Shown here in pieces: positions 46,639 to 59,863 of a DNA stretch of 64,000 nucleotides. Under the pieces are notes generated by a model. The model was not told the origin of the DNA, did no database searches, and worked only from the letters and a program-made list of their open reading frames with translations. Every line of letters begins with the position of its first letter. Position 1 is the stretch's first letter. Origin of the DNA: Arabidopsis thaliana (lineage: Eukaryota; Streptophyta; Magnoliopsida; Brassicales; Brassicaceae); assembly GCF_000001735.4 (NCBI RefSeq), contig NC_003070.9, forward strand, positions 8,680,001 through 8,744,000, given 5' to 3'. A program made the translations under genes and the position numbers.

Positions 46639-47148
46639 TTATTCCAAGTTTTGGTCTTAACCTGAAATCATAATTAAGTCAAAGCAGAACAACAAAACTT
46701 GTCGAATCTATAAATCTAAGATATTGAGCAAAGAAGCAAGTAAAGACTTATACAGAGTTAACAACTTGGTTCAAGACCTAAAAACAAAGTTCTTGAATTC
46801 GGACAAGAATCAGCAAGTCCGTAGCATAAAGAAGACCAATCTAAATGAAGCTTTAAAGTTTTAATCCAAGGAAGTAGTAAGGATAATATAAACAAGAATC
46901 GAAGATCAGAGAGAGAGAGAGACAGAGAGAGATAAGAAGTTTGGAGGGTACTGTGCTTACGAGATCTGGGAAGAGACAGCCGACAGAAGCTGAAGTAGTT
47001 GACTTGGAAGCTATGAAGAGGAAGAAGAATCTAAATAAGAAAAGTGGTACTCTATGTGTTTACCAGAAATGGGTCAATTCACATGTAGAGAAAATAAAGA
47101 CAGATAGAAGAGATAGGATTGGTGAAGAAGAGCATAAGAATAAGAGGT

Positions 47149-47186
<38 letters not shown>

Positions 47187-49224
47187 ATGTTTAAACAAAT
47201 GTGGAAACGCAAATGTTGGAGAGATGGAGATGGTGTCTGGTGAAACACATGGGAGAATAAAAGTGTCTGCCAGTTAGACTTTTAGACCTCTGTTTTTTTC
47301 TCTATAGTTCAACGATTTTTTTAGGGGCACTTAGCCAAATAGTAGTATTATTTTTTCTAAATTAATCAAGTAAAGTACTCTGCTTTTTCTTAAATATATA
47401 TAGAAATAGAACCAAGAAATATTTTGAATTACTTTATTACAGTGTTCGTAAAGATGTAGCCGTATAGGCGTTGGTATGCACGTCTTCGAAAGTAGTGTTT
47501 ATTATACGTTCATTGTGATGTGCTATAGATAAACTTTGTCGCATCAATAAGTTTTGAAAACATTTCGAAGTTGTTGAATAGTCATGATTTGTTGAAAAGA
47601 TTTGAATTAGATGTGTGAAAATTGAAATCTGTATATAAGAAAAAAGAAAGCAGATAAACAAATTGTATGTTTTATAGTTAGAAAAACAAACATAATATTG
47701 TTGAATTATTTATAGCACTCGTCAGAGTTCTTCATTTAATTTGGATATTTTCATGAACATTTAATAATTGAACTCGGCCACTTATATAGTAGGAAAAAAC
47801 GAATAGAGAGCAACGAATTTGATAATGTTGCATGGAGCCCATACATTCATTCCCCCGGCTTTACCTTTACTTTTGGATGTGGACATTTCTTGCTGTGTTT
47901 TTTCTGATATATCACATGTGATTTTAAAGTCTCTGCTTTCTTTGTCTCATTTCTATCTAACTTTTCTTTTTTTTGCAAAGTTTTTGTTAAAAAAAACTTT
48001 TTTCCGATACTGTCTCTGTGTGGTATGTTACCAAATCACTCGTGCGGTGAAAAATAAGGTGTTATGTTTTTCTTGTTCTATGAAAACGTTGTTAGTAATC
48101 AATTTTTTTTATTACTAGTCGCTAAATTTTGTCATAATCACTAAACTTTGTTACCAAAACTACTAGAGTGAACCGAGTAACCAACGACTGTAAAACAAAC
48201 CAAAGTTAATCGTTGCCATTAATTGCTAACAACTACAAAACGAAAAAGAAAAATATCGTTGGTCATTGTTGTTGTTGCTAGCAGCTATAAAACGTACGTG
48301 ACCAATGATATTTTCCGTTGTTTTACCATCGGATGAGTCTTCATAGAGGGGTTTGTGTGTGTGGAACAATTCAAGCCAGGGCAAAATCAATCTTGGGATC
48401 GTGGCAAAAGACAAAGAGATAATGGTGTCTCCATATTTTATCTTTTTTTGTCTTTAATTCGTTGAGTGATTATGACATCTGCCCACTTTTGTTCCATTTC
48501 CATCCCAACTTGTCTGTGGGCCTTTGTGCCCACTTCAATTCATTAGCTTTCCCAATCACATTTCACAAATGATTGTTCCATCGTTTCTATGTTGCTGGTT
48601 GGTATTTTTAAGATTTTGTAAAAACTTTTTTCCTTGGGTAACAAGAAGTTGAACAATCAAATAATTTTAGTAAAAACATTAGTGGACAAATGCCACTATG
48701 AAAATGGAGCTTAAAATTGGTTGTATCCACACCATAAAGTAGTAGTGACTAGTGAGTTTCAACTGAGTCTTATACTGTTGATTCGTAGTTCAATGTGGTC
48801 AATTAATTATTTAGAGCAGTTTTCGGTAGAATTATGCAAAACTCATTACTGAAATCAGCATCCAAATAAGCTATTTTGAAATCTCATTACTTACCAAAAT
48901 TCTTTTCATCAAATTCTCACCAAAATTTGCTAGACATTCTAAAATGACTTGATGCAATCATCAATGTTTTCTATAGTACAAACTAAGAAGTTGTTGCGCT
49001 ACGAAGTAAAAGTTAGGTTATATATTTTGGTTATAGTTCGCTTATAATTTTGGACTTAGTTTTCCGAATATATTTATGTCTTTCGCGGGCTTAGTTTTTG
49101 AAAAAGTTTCGACTCTATTGGTCTTAATTGAGGGATAAAATTCTTTCTTGTACGATTTTAATTTTTGGTCGAATATCTCATATATACCGTATGAGGTCAA
49201 AAACTCAGCCCTCATGTGAGCAGC
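46639..49224. other. Intergenic region upstream of ZFP7 to the LINE insertion
   Basis: ZFP7 leader and promoter, a (GA)n microsatellite (47152-47184), then AT-rich spacer up to the 5' end of the LINE. No other gene recognised. Confidence 0.6.
47152..47184. repeat. (GA)n microsatellite
   Basis: About 16 GA units; a shorter imperfect GA tract lies near 46910-46931. On the ZFP7 strand these are CT tracts in the 5' leader/promoter, a common position for CT-rich elements in Arabidopsis. Confidence 0.85.
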
Positions 49225-52200
49225 TAGCTACGTGATCAAGGAGCTGCGTAAAAAACACTTCCATGAGTTGCTTTTCTTGATGGAAACGATGCATTCAAGA
49301 GATGATTTGGTTGATATTCAAAGCTGGCTGGAATATGACCAAGTATATACAGTTGAGCCGGTTGGAAAATGTGGAGGTTTAGCTTTGCTTTGGAAGAGTA
49401 GTGTTCAGGTGGATCTGAAGTTTGTAGATAAGAACCTGATGGATGCTCAAGTACAGTTTGGAGCTGTTAATTTTTGTGTTTCTTGTGTTTATGGAGACCC
49501 AGATAGAAGTAAAAGAAGTCAGGCCTGGGAAAGAATTTCAAGGATTGGAGTGGGTAGAAGGGATAAATGGTGTATGTTTGGTGACTTCAATGACATTCTT
49601 CATAATGGTGAGAAAAATGGAGGTCCGAGAAGAAGTGATTTAGATTGTAAAGCCTTTAATGAGATGATTAAAGGTTGTGACCTTGTGGAAATGCCTGCTC
49701 ATGGTAATGGTTTTACTTGGGCTGGAAGGAGAGGAGATCACTGGATTCAATGCAGATTAGATCGGGCTTTTGGTAACAAGGAGTGGTTCTGTTTCTTCCC
49801 GGTCTCTAATCAAACCTTTTTAGATTTTCGAGGTTCAGATCATAGACCGGTTTTGATAAAGCTGATGTCGTCTCAAGATTCTTATAGAGGGCAGTTTCGT
49901 TTTGATAAGAGGTTTCTGTTTAAAGAAGATGTTAAAGAAGCTATTATCAGAACTTGGAGTAGAGGCAAACACGGAACCAACATATCAGTGGCAGATAGAT
50001 TGCGTGCTTGCAGAAAGTCCCTGAGTTCTTGGAAGAAACAAAATAACCTAAATTCCCTTGATAAAATCAATCAACTTGAGGCTGCTCTGGAAAAAGAACA
50101 GTCTTTGGTCTGGCCGATTTTTCAAAGAGTTTCTGTTTTAAAGAAGGACCTAGCAAAAGCCTATAGAGAAGAGGAGGCTTATTGGAAGCAAAAGAGTAGA
50201 CAGAAATGGCTCAGAAGTGGGAATAGAAACTCTAAATATTTTCATGCTGCTGTGAAACAGAATAGGCAAAGGAAAAGAATTGAAAAGCTGAAAGATGTGA
50301 ATGGTAACATGCAAACTTCAGAGGCAGCAAAAGGGGAAGTGGCTGCTGCTTATTTTGGGAATCTGTTTAAGTCCTCAAACCCTTCAGGCTTTACGGATTG
50401 GTTCTCAGGTTTGGTGCCGAGAGTATCTGAAGTTATGAATGAGAGTCTTGTTGGAGAAGTTAGTGCTCAGGAAATCAAAGAGGCTGTTTTCTCTATCAAG
50501 CCAGCTAGTGCCCCTGGTCCAGACGGTATGTCTGCTTTGTTTTTTCAACACTACTGGTCCACTGTTGGAAATCAGGTTACATCAGAGGTTAAAAAGTTTT
50601 TTGCTGATGGTATTATGCCTGCTGAGTGGAATTATACCCACCTTTGTTTAATACCAAAGACTCAACACCCAACAGAAATGGTGGACTTGCGGCCGATCAG
50701 TCTTTGTTCGGTCCTGTACAAAATAATCTCAAAGATTATGGCAAAGAGACTTCAACCATGGCTCCCTGAGATTGTTTCTGATACTCAATCTGCTTTTGTT
50801 TCTGAAAGATTGATTACTGATAATATTTTGGTGGCTCATGAGTTGGTTCACAGTTTGAAGGTTCACCCGCGTATCTCTTCAGAGTTTATGGCTGTAAAAT
50901 CGGATATGTCTAAAGCATATGACCGTGTGGAGTGGAGCTATTTGAGATCCCTTTTGCTGTCTTTGGGTTTTCATCTGAAATGGGTTAACTGGATCATGGT
51001 TTGTGTTTCATCTGTCACTTACTCTGTTTTGATTAATGACTGTCCCTTTGGGTTGATTATCCTTCAAAGAGGTTTGAGACAGGGTGACCCATTATCTCCA
51101 TTTCTCTTTGTTCTTTGCACTGAGGGTCTCACTCATTTGCTCAATAAGGCTCAATGGGAAGGAGCTCTGGAAGGAATTCAGTTTTCTGAGAATGGCCCTA
51201 TGGTGCATCACTTGCTCTTTGCTGATGACAGTCTTTTCTTATGCAAAGCTTCAAGAGAGCAAAGTCTGGTCTTACAAAAGATTTTGAAGGTGTATGGTAA
51301 TGCGACAGGTCAGACTATTAATTTGAACAAGTCTTCAATTACTTTTGGTGAAAAGGTAGATGAGCAATTGAAAGGTACTATCCGGACTTGTTTGGGAATT
51401 TTCACTGAGGGTGGGGCTGGGACCTATCTGGGGCTTCCAGAATGCTTTAGTGGGTCAAAGGTTGATATGTTGCATTACTTGAAGGATAGATTAAAAGAGA
51501 AACTGGATGTTTGGTTCACCAGATGCCTTTCACAGGGGGGTAAAGAGGTATTACTTAAATCTGTTGCTTTAGCGATGCCGGTTTTCGCTATGTCGTGTTT
51601 CAAGCTTCCCATTACTACTTGTGAAAATTTGGAGAGTGCAATGGCATCTTTTTGGTGGGATTCTTGTGATCATTCAAGGAAGATTCATTGGCAAAGTTGG
51701 GAAAGGCTGTGTTTACCAAAAGATAGTGGTGGTTTGGGGTTTCGTGATATCCAGTCTTTCAACCAGGCTCTTCTAGCGAAGCAAGCGTGGAGGCTGCTTC
51801 ATTTCCCGGATTGCCTCCTTTCTAGGTTGTTGAAAAGTAGATATTTTGATGCTACTGATTTTCTGGATGCCGCTTTGAGTCAGAGACCTTCCTTTGGTTG
51901 GAGAAGCATTCTTTTTGGCAGAGAGCTTTTGTCTAAAGGTCTTCAAAAAAGGGTAGGTGATGGTGCCTCTTTGTTTGTATGGATAGATCCCTGGATAGAT
52001 GATAATGGTTTTAGGGCCCCTTGGAGAAAAAACCTGATATATGATGTGACTTTAAAAGTTAAAGCCTTGTTAAACCCAAGAACGGGGTTTTGGGATGAAG
52101 AGGTTCTTCATGACTTATTCCTGCCAGAAGACATTCTCAGAATTAAAGCTATTAAACCAGTGATATCTCAAGCAGATTTTTTCGTTTGGAAGTTAAATAA

Positions 52201-53577
52201 AAGTGGAGATTTTTCTGTCAAGTCTGCCTATTGGTTAGCTTATCAAACAAAGAGCCAAAATCTGAGAAGCGAAGTCTCTATGCAGCCTTCTACTCTAGGG
52301 TTGAAAACTCAGGTGTGGAACCTTCAGACTGATCCAAAGATTAAGATTTTTCTTTGGAAGGTGCTTAGTGGTATTCTTCCGGTTGCCGAGAACTTGAATG
52401 GTAGAGGAATGTCGTTGATACCACATGTCAGGTCTGTGGTGAGCTTGGGGAATCGACGAATCATACCTTGTTTCTATGCCCACTCTCTAGACAAATTTGG
52501 GCTCTTTCTGATTATCCTTTTCCTCCTGATGGTTTTAGTAACGGCTCTATTTATTCCAACATCAATCATCTCTTGGAGAACAAAGATAATAAAGAATGGC
52601 CTATTAACCTCAGGAAAATTTTTCCATGGATTTTGTGGAGGATTTGGAAAAATAGGAACTCTTTCATCTTTGAGGGGATAAGCTACCCAGCTACTGATAC
52701 AGTGATAAAGATTAGGGATGATGTGGTGGAATGGTTTGAAGCTCAATGCTTAGATGGTGAGGGTTCTGCCCTTAATCCTCCCCTGAGTAATGGTGTTCAT
52801 TTTGTAGGCAGTGTATCGGAGAATTTATGGATTAAACCTCCAGCGAATTGGGTTAAATGTAACATTGGGGCTTCTTGGTAAAAAAGAAACAATTTTGCTG
52901 GAGGGGCTTGGGTTTTAAGAGATCAGGATGGTATAGTGTTGTTACACAGTAGACGTTCTTTTGCTCCTATCTCTAGCAAGGCTGATGCTTTGCTCAGATG
53001 TCTCCTATGGGCTATGGAGAGTATGGCCAGTCATAAAATTGATAATATTATCTTTGCCTTTCAAGATAAGTCTCTGATTGGTGCAGTGTTGAGACCAAGG
53101 GCGTGGCCTTCTTTTAAAGCTCAGAGTGTGGCTTTAAATAGATCATAGTTACCTTTTTTGGTGTGGAAGGTGGAATTGGAATTTTCTGCTGCAAACAGAG
53201 GAGCAAACCTCATCGCCCAAAGTGTTACGGAGGCGTCTCGGTCTCAATCCTATGTGGCTGTGGGGCATCCTTATTGGATGAATGGTGTGTTTGTTGAAGA
53301 AAGAGGTTTGTATTCTGTTTGATAGTGAGAAGTCGTTTTGGTGTTGATGCTCAGTGTTTGAGATCAATGGTTTGTATATGGAGGGTTTGGCTTATGTGGT
53401 GCTCGATGGTTCAGAGCTTATTCTTTTTTGTTTAGACCACTTTTGAATATGTTGGAGTTGGGTCTTGTGGTAGGCTAACTTGTTCGCTTCACTTTGGTTT
53501 AGTTTAGCCTTGTAATCGGTGGTTTCATATTCTGAAACTTTTAATTTTCTAATATAATCCAGATGACAAAAAAAAAA
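49225..53577 (+). mobile_element. 5'-truncated non-LTR (LINE) retrotransposon, inactive
   Basis: A plant L1-type element about 4.35 kb long. It begins inside ORF2, has no ORF1 or upstream endonuclease start, and ends in atgacaaaaaaaaaa at 53565-53577, the usual LINE 3' A tail. The 5' truncation is typical of incomplete reverse transcription on insertion. No target-site duplication could be matched by eye. I recall a reverse-transcriptase pseudogene at this place (At1g24640). Confidence 0.9.
49232..53322 (+). pseudogene. LINE ORF2 remnant: endonuclease, reverse transcriptase, zf-RVT, RNase H-like
   Basis: The first long frame (49232-52681) lacks an ATG and the first ~15-20 residues of the endonuclease. 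Visible in order: APE-type endonuclease (GDFND, SDHRPVLIK), reverse transcriptase with catalytic FADDS (~residue 663), then the zf-RVT zinc-knuckle region. A frameshift at about 52411-52422 puts the knuckle (TTCQVCGEL.. NHTLFLCPLS) in another frame. That frame is interrupted by stops at 52879-52881 and 53146-53148 within the RNase H-like domain (GGAWVLRDQDG) and finally ends at 53320-53322. Thus it has at least three lesions plus the 5' truncation and cannot make a working protein. Confidence 0.9.
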
Positions 53578-54569
53578 GGTATTTTTGTGAGTACCCAACT
53601 TCAAACTTGACCTAAAAATAAAGTAATAAAAAAAGGAGCAAACAAAGAGGATAATCATCTAATTATTTGACTCAATAATATGCATAGATGTAAGACCTCA
53701 GTTTGGTTGCTAGAATAGCTCTGTGTTATTGAATATCGAATTTGTCATTTGCTACGAACTTGATCATGATAACCCTTACTTTTAAAGTTTTTCCTAACAG
53801 TAATTTTCCTCAGTTTATCAAAAACACCACCGTTAAATGGTAGGACTGGTCCAAATGATTATAGAACTTCCAATGAGAAAAAATATATGATATTTGACAA
53901 TTATAATTTACTATCAATAAAAGTAAGTTTCTTTTTAGTTTATTATAATCATATATATTTCAGTTGTATTCAATTTTATAATGCTAAAAGCCTAAAACTA
54001 TAAAACCGTTCCAAAATAAATAAATGAGAGTTTTGGAATTTTCATTATTTTTAAAAAGAAACAAATCTCAGTAAAAAAAAATACAAAAAAGAAAATATAA
54101 TAAAGAAATGTAGATTTACGAACAGTGCAAATGCATTTTGTTAAAATGCTATTTCAGCAAATAAAGAAACTAAAATAAGATACTGGGCCTAGTTACACAA
54201 AAGAAAAAAGAAAATAATACTGGGCCTTAAAATCTATGATTTTTATATATCTGGGCCTGTAAATACAGAAAGATTGCGTCCTTTAACATTCTTTCCTTGG
54301 TCAGATGAAAAGGAAACAAATCATTTATTAACAAAACCAAGAAATGGGAAATAACAATAAAAGCACTTCCCTCGCTCAAGTCAATTTAATATTTCCAAAA
54401 AAAGCAATAAAATCTGCCGTTTCGTTTTTTCCTTTCTCATTCAATTCAAGAAGAAGAAGAAAATCTCCGCCCAAAAAGTTTCTTCCTTTGAAGTCTTTAA
54501 GCCCTAATCTATCACTGTCTGTGAATCAACGCCTCCCTGCGTTTGTTTCTCAGTTGAAAAAAAAAGATA
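53578..54569. other. Intergenic region and promoter of TMK2
   Basis: 3' flank of the LINE, AT-rich spacer, site II cluster and the TMK2 leader with a GAA-rich tract near 54451. Confidence 0.6.
54184..54257. promoter_or_regulatory. Three site II (TGGGCC) elements upstream of TMK2
   Basis: TGGGCC at 54184-54189, 54221-54226 and 54252-54257, 310-390 bp upstream of the ATG. Known binding sites for TCP factors in growth-related promoters. Confidence 0.55.
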
Positions 54570-57315
54570 ATGATCGCAAAAAACTTCCTCCTTTTGCTCT
54601 GTTTCATTGCCTTGGTGAACGTTGAATCGAGCCCTGATGAGGCGGTCATGATAGCTCTGAGAGACTCCTTGAAGCTATCTGGAAATCCAAACTGGTCCGG
54701 GTCGGATCCTTGTAAGTGGTCTATGTTCATAAAATGCGACGCAAGCAATCGGGTCACCGCGATCCAAATCGGGGACAGAGGAATCTCAGGAAAGCTACCT
54801 CCTGATCTCGGAAAGCTAACATCTTTGACGAAGTTCGAGGTCATGAGGAACCGTTTAACAGGACCAATACCGAGTCTTGCTGGGTTGAAATCGTTGGTAA
54901 CTGTGTATGCTAATGACAATGATTTCACTTCTGTCCCTGAGGATTTCTTCTCTGGTTTGAGTTCTCTTCAGCATGTTTCTCTGGATAACAATCCTTTTGA
55001 TTCTTGGGTGATACCTCCGAGTTTGGAAAACGCGACTTCCCTTGTAGATTTCTCTGCTGTCAACTGCAATCTTTCCGGGAAGATCCCGGATTATCTCTTC
55101 GAGGGGAAAGATTTCTCTAGTTTGACGACTCTGAAACTGTCTTATAACTCGCTTGTATGTGAATTTCCCATGAATTTCTCCGACTCACGTGTTCAAGTTC
55201 TGATGCTTAACGGGCAAAAGGGAAGGGAGAAGCTTCATGGGTCAATTTCGTTTCTGCAAAAGATGACTTCTTTGACCAATGTTACGCTGCAAGGGAACAG
55301 CTTCTCCGGTCCTTTACCAGACTTTTCTGGTTTAGTCTCGTTGAAAAGTTTCAATGTTAGGGAGAATCAGCTTTCGGGTCTCGTTCCCTCTTCTTTGTTT
55401 GAGCTGCAATCTCTTTCTGATGTTGCTTTAGGTAATAACTTGCTTCAAGGACCAACTCCAAACTTCACGGCTCCTGACATTAAGCCTGATCTGAATGGTC
55501 TCAATAGTTTCTGCTTAGATACTCCAGGTACTTCTTGTGATCCCCGTGTCAACACGTTGCTTTCAATCGTTGAAGCCTTTGGTTACCCGGTGAATTTTGC
55601 GGAGAAATGGAAAGGAAATGATCCTTGTAGTGGATGGGTAGGGATCACTTGTACTGGAACTGATATCACAGTTATCAACTTCAAAAACTTGGGGCTCAAC
55701 GGCACTATATCTCCACGATTTGCTGATTTTGCGTCTCTTCGTGTTATTAATCTCTCTCAGAATAATCTTAATGGTACTATTCCACAAGAGCTCGCTAAGT
55801 TGAGTAACTTGAAAACACTGGATGTTTCGAAGAATCGGTTGTGTGGTGAAGTACCTCGTTTTAACACAACTATTGTTAACACGACTGGGAATTTTGAGGA
55901 CTGTCCTAATGGCAATGCTGGAAAGAAAGCATCTAGTAATGCTGGGAAAATTGTTGGTTCTGTTATTGGTATTTTGTTAGCTTTGCTTCTTATAGGGGTT
56001 GCTATTTTCTTTTTGGTCAAGAAAAAGATGCAATATCATAAGATGCATCCTCAACAACAATCTAGTGACCAAGATGCGTTCAAGATTACAATTGAGAATC
56101 TGTGTACTGGTGTTAGTGAAAGTGGATTCAGTGGTAATGACGCTCATCTAGGAGAAGCTGGAAATATTGTGATCTCAATACAAGTTTTGAGGGATGCTAC
56201 ATATAATTTCGATGAGAAGAATATACTTGGGAGAGGAGGATTTGGAATAGTTTACAAGGGAGAGTTGCATGATGGAACAAAGATTGCGGTTAAGAGAATG
56301 GAATCTTCGATTATAAGTGGAAAGGGTTTAGATGAGTTTAAATCAGAGATTGCTGTTCTTACTAGAGTTCGCCACCGAAATCTAGTGGTTCTTCATGGTT
56401 ATTGCTTAGAAGGCAATGAGAGACTTCTTGTTTATCAGTACATGCCACAAGGGACATTAAGTAGGCATATTTTCTATTGGAAGGAAGAAGGGTTGAGGCC
56501 TCTCGAGTGGACTAGACGGTTGATTATTGCATTGGATGTGGCTAGAGGAGTTGAGTATTTGCATACTTTAGCACATCAAAGTTTCATACACAGAGATCTT
56601 AAACCTTCTAATATTCTTCTTGGAGATGACATGCATGCTAAAGTTGCTGATTTTGGTTTAGTCCGGCTTGCACCAGAAGGTACACAATCAATTGAGACCA
56701 AGATTGCTGGAACATTTGGTTATCTTGCACCAGAGTATGCAGGTATGGTTTTATGCTTATTTTGTATGTTGCTACTCGTTCTAAACTCACTAAATGTAAA
56801 ATATTGAAATCTCTATGTACATTGCAGTGACCGGAAGAGTTACAACAAAGGTTGATGTTTACAGCTTTGGAGTCATCCTCATGGAGCTACTAACGGGTCG
56901 AAAAGCTCTTGATGTTGCACGATCTGAGGAAGAAGTACATCTTGCCACATGGTTTAGGAGAATGTTTATCAACAAAGGCTCATTCCCAAAGGCGATAGAC
57001 GAAGCAATGGAGGTCAACGAAGAGACACTCAGAAGCATCAACATAGTAGCTGAGCTTGCCAATCAATGTAGCTCCAGGGAACCGCGAGATAGACCCGACA
57101 TGAATCACGTTGTCAACGTGTTGGTCTCACTTGTTGTACAATGGAAACCCACAGAACGAAGCAGTGACTCGGAAGATATCTATGGAATTGATTACGACAC
57201 TCCTCTTCCTCAACTTATTCTTGATTCGTGTTTTTTTGGAGATAATACTCTGACGAGCATACCTTCGCGACCTTCCGAGCTTGAAAGCACATTCAAATCA
57301 GGACAAGGGAGGTAA
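54570..57315 (+). CDS. TMK2: TMK2, leucine-rich repeat receptor-like kinase
   Basis: Two exons, 54570-56742 and 56828-57315; 886 aa, the recalled length of TRANSMEMBRANE KINASE 2 (At1g24650). Signal peptide (~1-20), then LRRs in two blocks separated by a non-LRR island, each block preceded by a Cys pair ([11 protein letters not shown] near 50, [11 protein letters not shown] near 350). Transmembrane segment at ~460-482. The cytoplasmic kinase has the glycine loop [11 protein letters not shown] (~554), AVKRME with the ATP lysine (~573), HRDLKPSN (~674), DFG (~694) and APEYA, so it looks catalytically complete. TMKs act at the plasma membrane in auxin signalling and cell expansion with ABP1/ABL-type partners; TMK2 itself is linked to reproductive tissue. 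Confidence 0.95.
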
Positions 57316-57925
57316 AATGTGTTAGAGAATTAGCTGGAACATGGAATGAGAAAGGTTTTGCTGTTGGATGAGTTCTTGTTTTAGGTTTGCGGATAGTGAA
57401 TATATCTTGTTGGTTACCTTCCTTTTCAAGTTAGGGTGTCCTTTTCGCACGAATGGAACCCATATGCTTAAATTGGACACGTGTTTTGGTCTTTTGTCGT
57501 AGACTAGCTGGACACTTTCTAGATATTTAGAAGTTTAGGTTGGGCATTGGCATTGTCTCAAGAATTTATTTTGATTGATGTATCATTTGAGTCAAATGGT
57601 TTGACATATATAATTTTTTATTTTATAGTTTTCCCGAATTTCAACTGATTTCTTTTATGGTTTAAGACATTGTACATCACAATTTGTACATTTTTATTGT
57701 GCTTTACATCATATGCTACGTACATAAATGATCAGGCATCAAACTTTTTTTTTAGTTGTCTCCTACGAGTTGTCTCTACATGGAAACATTCAGGCCTTGT
57801 CTTATTTTTTAATACAGAAGAATGGAAAAAACACAACAAATTATCTCATTTAGCTTTCATGTAATCCATCAATTAATGGAGATTATACGGGGCTAATACA
57901 AATTTAGGCACATTTTGGGTCAAAA
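57316..57925. other. 3' flank of TMK2
   Basis: 3' UTR and spacer up to the start of the segmental duplication. Nothing else recognised. Confidence 0.6.
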
Positions 57926-59863
57926 ACAAAAAAATTGTATTGTCATCAACATTACTTAGTTTTATTCCATGCATGATGGAACTTTGGTTGAGGATTTCGA
58001 TCCCTCACAAGGTAAATTCCATCATTTCTAACAACCCAACGACGCAGAGCACCACATCGGTCAATGTTGCCTGCTCTATATGCTATGAATTCTTTATAAT
58101 ATCGCATGTATAAGCCGTGTTTCAAAAGACAAGTCCATCTTGTTCTTCTTCCTAGCTTGTCTCCGAAACGGATTTGTTTTATTTCCTTAAATTATAAATT
58201 TGCTACGTCTAGATTGTCGTCTCTTGAATGACAATGATACTGGAGAACCAAACCGGGACCAAGCTCGTTCATAATTTCAATTGTGTTACGTTTACAAGAC
58301 AGAACTGATACAAGCAATCCAAAATACGTCGCAATAACAAACATAAAAATTATAAAACGATTCATTTTTTGGGTAACATGAAAGTCCAATTTGAATTTAA
58401 TGACACCAAAGTACAGTATCTATAGTTATTTTGTGTGGTTAGTATTTGACGATTTTCCTATGGCCTTAATGAATTAGTTAAATTGAAACACAAACATGTT
58501 AGTTAATAATAGATAATGTCTAAAAGTATTGTTGACTAATAAAAAAAGCCAAATGAATTCAACATTACAAATTATTAGTGATCCAAAAAAAACTAACAAA
58601 AACCAAAATTTAAGATATAACAAATTTTTTTGCAAGTATATTAATTTAATTCCGGACGAGACAATTTGGAAGAACTGATTTGAACATAACAAAATAACAG
58701 CAGCCCTTAGGCAAATGCATGTACATTAAGTTTAACTATAAATGACCTTTAGCGGACTAGATTTTAACATAATGAGTTTATAAAGAAGAAGAAGAAGAAG
58801 AAGATGAGATCGTTAAGACATTCGAGTTTCTGAAAAGATGACTGTAAGTCAGATCAAATTTCCAATTGCTCATGGATCTGTTATGACTTTCTCTAATCGT
58901 GCTCATTATTCCGGTTGAGAACGGGAATGGAGCGAAGAATGATGAGGCTGAATCCCAAAGAACATTGTAAAATCTCTCTTTTAGTGTTCTTGAATCTCGG
59001 AAAATAATTAGGTTTAGGTTTTCATATTTTTAGTTGATTTTGGTAGGTACCCGTTTTGTTACTGGAACCTCAGTGGTAACTATCAAGTACAAAGATTAGA
59101 TTTTAATGGCTTCTGATATGGGAGGTATAATGCTCTCTACCTAGTTTCAGCTCTCTAGTTATCTTGTATATGATTGATACTCTTTGTTACTTTCTTGGTA
59201 GATAAAGCATGCATGCTTCATTGTTCAAAAGAGTGCTTGCTAATTTGCTATATAGATAAAAGATCCAGATTCTGGATGTGTAAAATTTATATGATGTTGT
59301 AATTCACTTGTAGAACAAGTGTATCTTTTAATAATCAGAAAATATTGTGTGGTCGTCAGATACACAACGACGTCTCTTTATGATTCTACGTCAGAAATTA
59401 ACTGAAAGCATTGCAGTGATTTAATGATCAAAGTCAATGTTTTAGATCACGTGATTTGGTCGAAGATCATAAAAATCAAAAACCAAAGGAACGAAACTTG
59501 ATTACTGTCTATTTCTGTTGTCGTTTGTGTCAACTAATACTTGTACTCGTTGCTCTATTTGTTTATTATATCTGTTACTGTTAGAAGGACCAAAAGATGT
59601 AATTAAAATTTTTAATTCGATATTTGCCTAATTGCCTTGTTGGTAATATCGTGGTGGAGTCAAAGATCATCTGAGCCCATGGACTAGTTCAATAACAACC
59701 ATTTCATAGTTTAACGCCCACTCAAACAAAATCATACGACTAAACCGGACATGGTTTTGTATTGAAATTGTATACAACATAATTTCTTCTATTTTATGCT
59801 GAAACAAAAGTCGACAGAAAAACAAAATCGGTCTGTAGTAGAAAAAGGAAAGAAAAAGACTTT
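57926..59863. repeat. Segmental duplication, copy A
   Basis: Direct, collinear duplicate of 60479-61925. Shared landmarks: the S1/SPH pseudogene, the tract aatgacaccaaagtacagta, tcaaagatcatctgagccca, and the end gacagaaaaacaaaatcgg. Copy A has about 470 bp around 59060-59530 absent from copy B; copy B has a short block near 61340-61430 absent here. Confidence 0.9.
57952..58365 (-). pseudogene. S1/SPH (self-incompatibility-protein-like) pseudogene, copy A
   Basis: A 138-codon frame from ATG 58365 to TAA 57952 has the usual length of plant S-protein homologues. It starts with a signal peptide (MNRFIIFMFVIATYFGLLVS), then a family-like core (NELGPGLVLQYHCHSRDDNL), RTRWTCLLKHGLYMRYYKEF, DRCGALRRWVVR and the end FHHAWNKTK. 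The Cys residues expected for disulphides (YHC, WTC, DRC) are present. One in-frame TAA at codon 58 (58192-58194), where copy B has CAA, breaks it. Functional SPH proteins are small secreted proteins of mostly unknown role in Arabidopsis. Confidence 0.8.
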
